Assembly (NCBI GenBank): GCA_043777755.1
Contig: JAYWHK010000268.1
Location: 1-7,175, forward strand
Source of the DNA: CANHEE01 sp043777755
GTDB taxonomy: Bacteria; Bacteroidota; Bacteroidia; Chitinophagales; Saprospiraceae
Direction: 5' to 3'
Length of the DNA: 7,175 nt
How positions within the stretch are numbered: the stretch's first letter is position 1; the number at the start of each line of letters is the position of its first letter. A program made the translations under genes and the position numbers. This document shows positions 6,658 to 7,175 of the stretch, in pieces. The notes under the pieces are model-generated. The model made no database searches. It had not been told where the DNA came from and saw only the letters and a list, made by a program, of their open reading frames with translations.

Positions 6658-6808
6658 ATTAGTATTATTTTGTCGTTGAGAAAAAAGTTATAAATAACTG
6701 TCCGAAGGAGTCCTTCGGACAGTTATTTATGATTTTTTGAGCAATCTATCATGCCGTTGGCTTGATGAAGCGGAACGCATCACTGAAAAAAATAATACTA
6801 ATTAATTT
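6652..6808. repeat. 157-bp nested inverted repeat with 20-bp perfect outer arms, MITE-like
   Basis: The outer arms at 6652-6671 (AAATTAATTAGTATTATTTT) and 6789-6808 are perfect reverse complements over 20 bp. They enclose an independent long hairpin (6682-6738) and about 50 bp of unique sequence (6739-6788). The outline resembles a miniature inverted-repeat element, but I see no clear target-site duplication, so mobility is not shown. It could also be a structured RNA or an intergenic hairpin family member. Confidence 0.6.
6682..6738. terminator. Bidirectional intrinsic terminator-like hairpin
   Basis: The arms ATAAATAACTGTCCGAAGGA (6690-6709) and its complement (6711-6730) pair over about 19-20 bp with a very tight loop centred on 6710. 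A run of six A (6681-6686) lies before it and six T (6733-6738) after it, so both strands give a stem followed by a U-run. On the plus strand, G:U pairs let the stem extend to about 6682/6738. No gene ends next to it in this window on either strand, so what it terminates is not visible; it would insulate the 546-residue gene from upstream transcription. Confidence 0.65.
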
Positions 6809-6841
6809 AGCCCCAATACTTATTGGAAAAAAATTAAAATC

Positions 6842-6922
6842 TATGTAGAGAGAAGACACGCCTTTTCCCGTGTTTCATGTACCTTGCGTAGTGCGAGAAA
6901 AGGCGTGCCTTTTCTCTACGTG
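6842..6922. repeat. Imperfect 29-bp inverted repeat (24 of 29 positions pair)
   Basis: The arms at 6842-6870 and 6894-6922 match at 24 of 29 positions, with a core of 11 perfect pairs (CACGCCTTTTC), around a 23-nt loop. All five mismatches are transitions, so each remains a G:U pair in the RNA of one strand or the other. It may be a terminator for an unseen gene, a structured RNA or a dispersed intergenic repeat. Confidence 0.6.
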
Positions 6923-6953
6923 ATGCTATCGGCACAGGTGTTTTTAACTCAAA

Positions 6954-6992
6954 AAAACACAAAACTACCGCAGCTCGCTTGCTTGGATTTGT
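6954..6992. repeat. Direct repeat copy 1 (39 bp)
   Basis: This copy is identical to 7100-7138 at 36 of 39 positions, the first 28 without a mismatch (it begins AAAACACAAAACTACCGCAG). The two copies start 146 bp apart. It is probably a dispersed intergenic repeat of this genome; two copies with unrelated sequence between them do not make a CRISPR array. Confidence 0.85.
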
Positions 6993-6997
6993 CACAA

Positions 6998-7025
6998 AGG
7001 ACTCCTTCAGACCTAATTGAGTCCT
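6998..7025. repeat. Short inverted repeat AGGACTC / GAGTCCT
   Basis: Seven-bp arms at 6998-7004 and 7019-7025 enclose 14 nt. The left part (6997-7012) also matches the apex of the hairpin at 6705-6720 in 14 of 16 positions, which suggests a decayed copy of the same hairpin motif. Confidence 0.4.
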
Positions 7026-7099
7026 GTTCTAATTTTTTGCCCATTACTTGCTAAATAGTCAAAATATATTATTCCGCTGGCTCTAAGTCTGTCTTCAAT

Positions 7100-7138
7100 A
7101 AAACACAAAACTACCGCAGCTCGCTTGGCTCGATTTGT
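7100..7138. repeat. Direct repeat copy 2 (39 bp)
   Basis: This is the second copy of the repeat at 6954-6992. Unlike copy 1, its right end runs into a hairpin (7128-7146), so this copy may be the more complete form. Confidence 0.85.
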
Positions 7139-7146
7139 AATCGAGC
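7128..7146. repeat. 8-bp hairpin GCTCGATT / AATCGAGC
   Basis: The arms at 7128-7135 and 7139-7146 pair perfectly around the loop TGT. It overlaps the end of direct repeat copy 2. A 5-bp hairpin, TCGTC / GACGA, follows at 7159-7171. Together they look like the structured end of an intergenic repeat element that may continue past the window. Confidence 0.5.
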
Positions 7147-7175
7147 TATTCTGTTTGGTCGTCTCTGACGATGCG

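Larger units (their letters stand above)
6578..7175. other. Gene-free, repeat-rich intergenic region
   Basis: I find no convincing coding frame over these 598 bp. The longest methionine-started frames noted by eye are a 31-codon one on the minus strand from 7044 and a 14-codon one on the minus strand from 6878, and both lie in repeats. The region contains the candidate promoter of the 546-residue gene, a nested inverted repeat (6652-6808), a second long hairpin (6842-6922), two copies of a direct repeat (6954-6992 and 7100-7138) and short hairpins at 6998-7025, 7128-7146 and 7159-7171. No tRNA or rRNA signature was seen. Confidence 0.8.

Noticed and set aside
6949..7044. 31-codon minus-strand frame (MGKKLEQDSIRSEGV...)
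   Set aside because: Its C-terminal third is the 39-bp direct repeat, and the other copy of the repeat has an in-frame stop shortly upstream; more likely a chance frame in a repeat.
6954..7138. CRISPR array
   Set aside because: There are only two repeat copies, starting 146 bp apart, which is far longer than a spacer, and no cas gene is present.

Overview
The window reads as a piece of a Bacteroidota chromosome, most likely a Saprospiria- or Cytophagia-like environmental lineage; this is inferred from protein style, not from a marker gene. The main signs are: two proteins ending in type A C-terminal sorting domains of the type IX secretion system (T9SS); four signal peptides that each place a glutamine at the predicted mature N-terminus; A-rich leaders without Shine-Dalgarno sequences; and modest GC content.

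All four genes lie on the minus strand, so transcription runs from high to low coordinates. First comes a 546-residue secreted protein with seven SDGTxAGT motifs and a T9SS tail (4937-6577). A 114-bp gap with a 16-bp perfect hairpin follows. Next are a 328-residue Cys-rich T9SS cargo protein (3836-4822) and, 55 bp further on with no hairpin between, an 1131-residue fibronectin type III (FN3) protein (385-3780); these two probably share a transcript. A 117-bp gap with a 22-bp perfect hairpin follows, then the first 89 codons of another exported protein that runs off the left edge (1-267).

The right 598 bp (6578-7175) holds no convincing gene and is full of repeats: a nested inverted repeat (20-bp arms around a bidirectional terminator-like hairpin), a second long hairpin, two copies of a 39-bp direct repeat 146 bp apart, and several short hairpins.

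The most unusual object is the C-terminal part of the 1131-residue protein. Its last FN3 domain appears to be split by about 390 residues holding a 3 x 3 nested repeat: three units of about 95-100 residues, each made of three related sub-units of about 30 residues with a Y-x-x-Y-x-D core, joined by Asn/Gly/Thr/Pro-rich linkers. I do not recognise this repeat as a named family. All four proteins look exported, so the locus probably makes cell-surface or secreted structural/adhesive components; no enzyme active site is visible in any of them.
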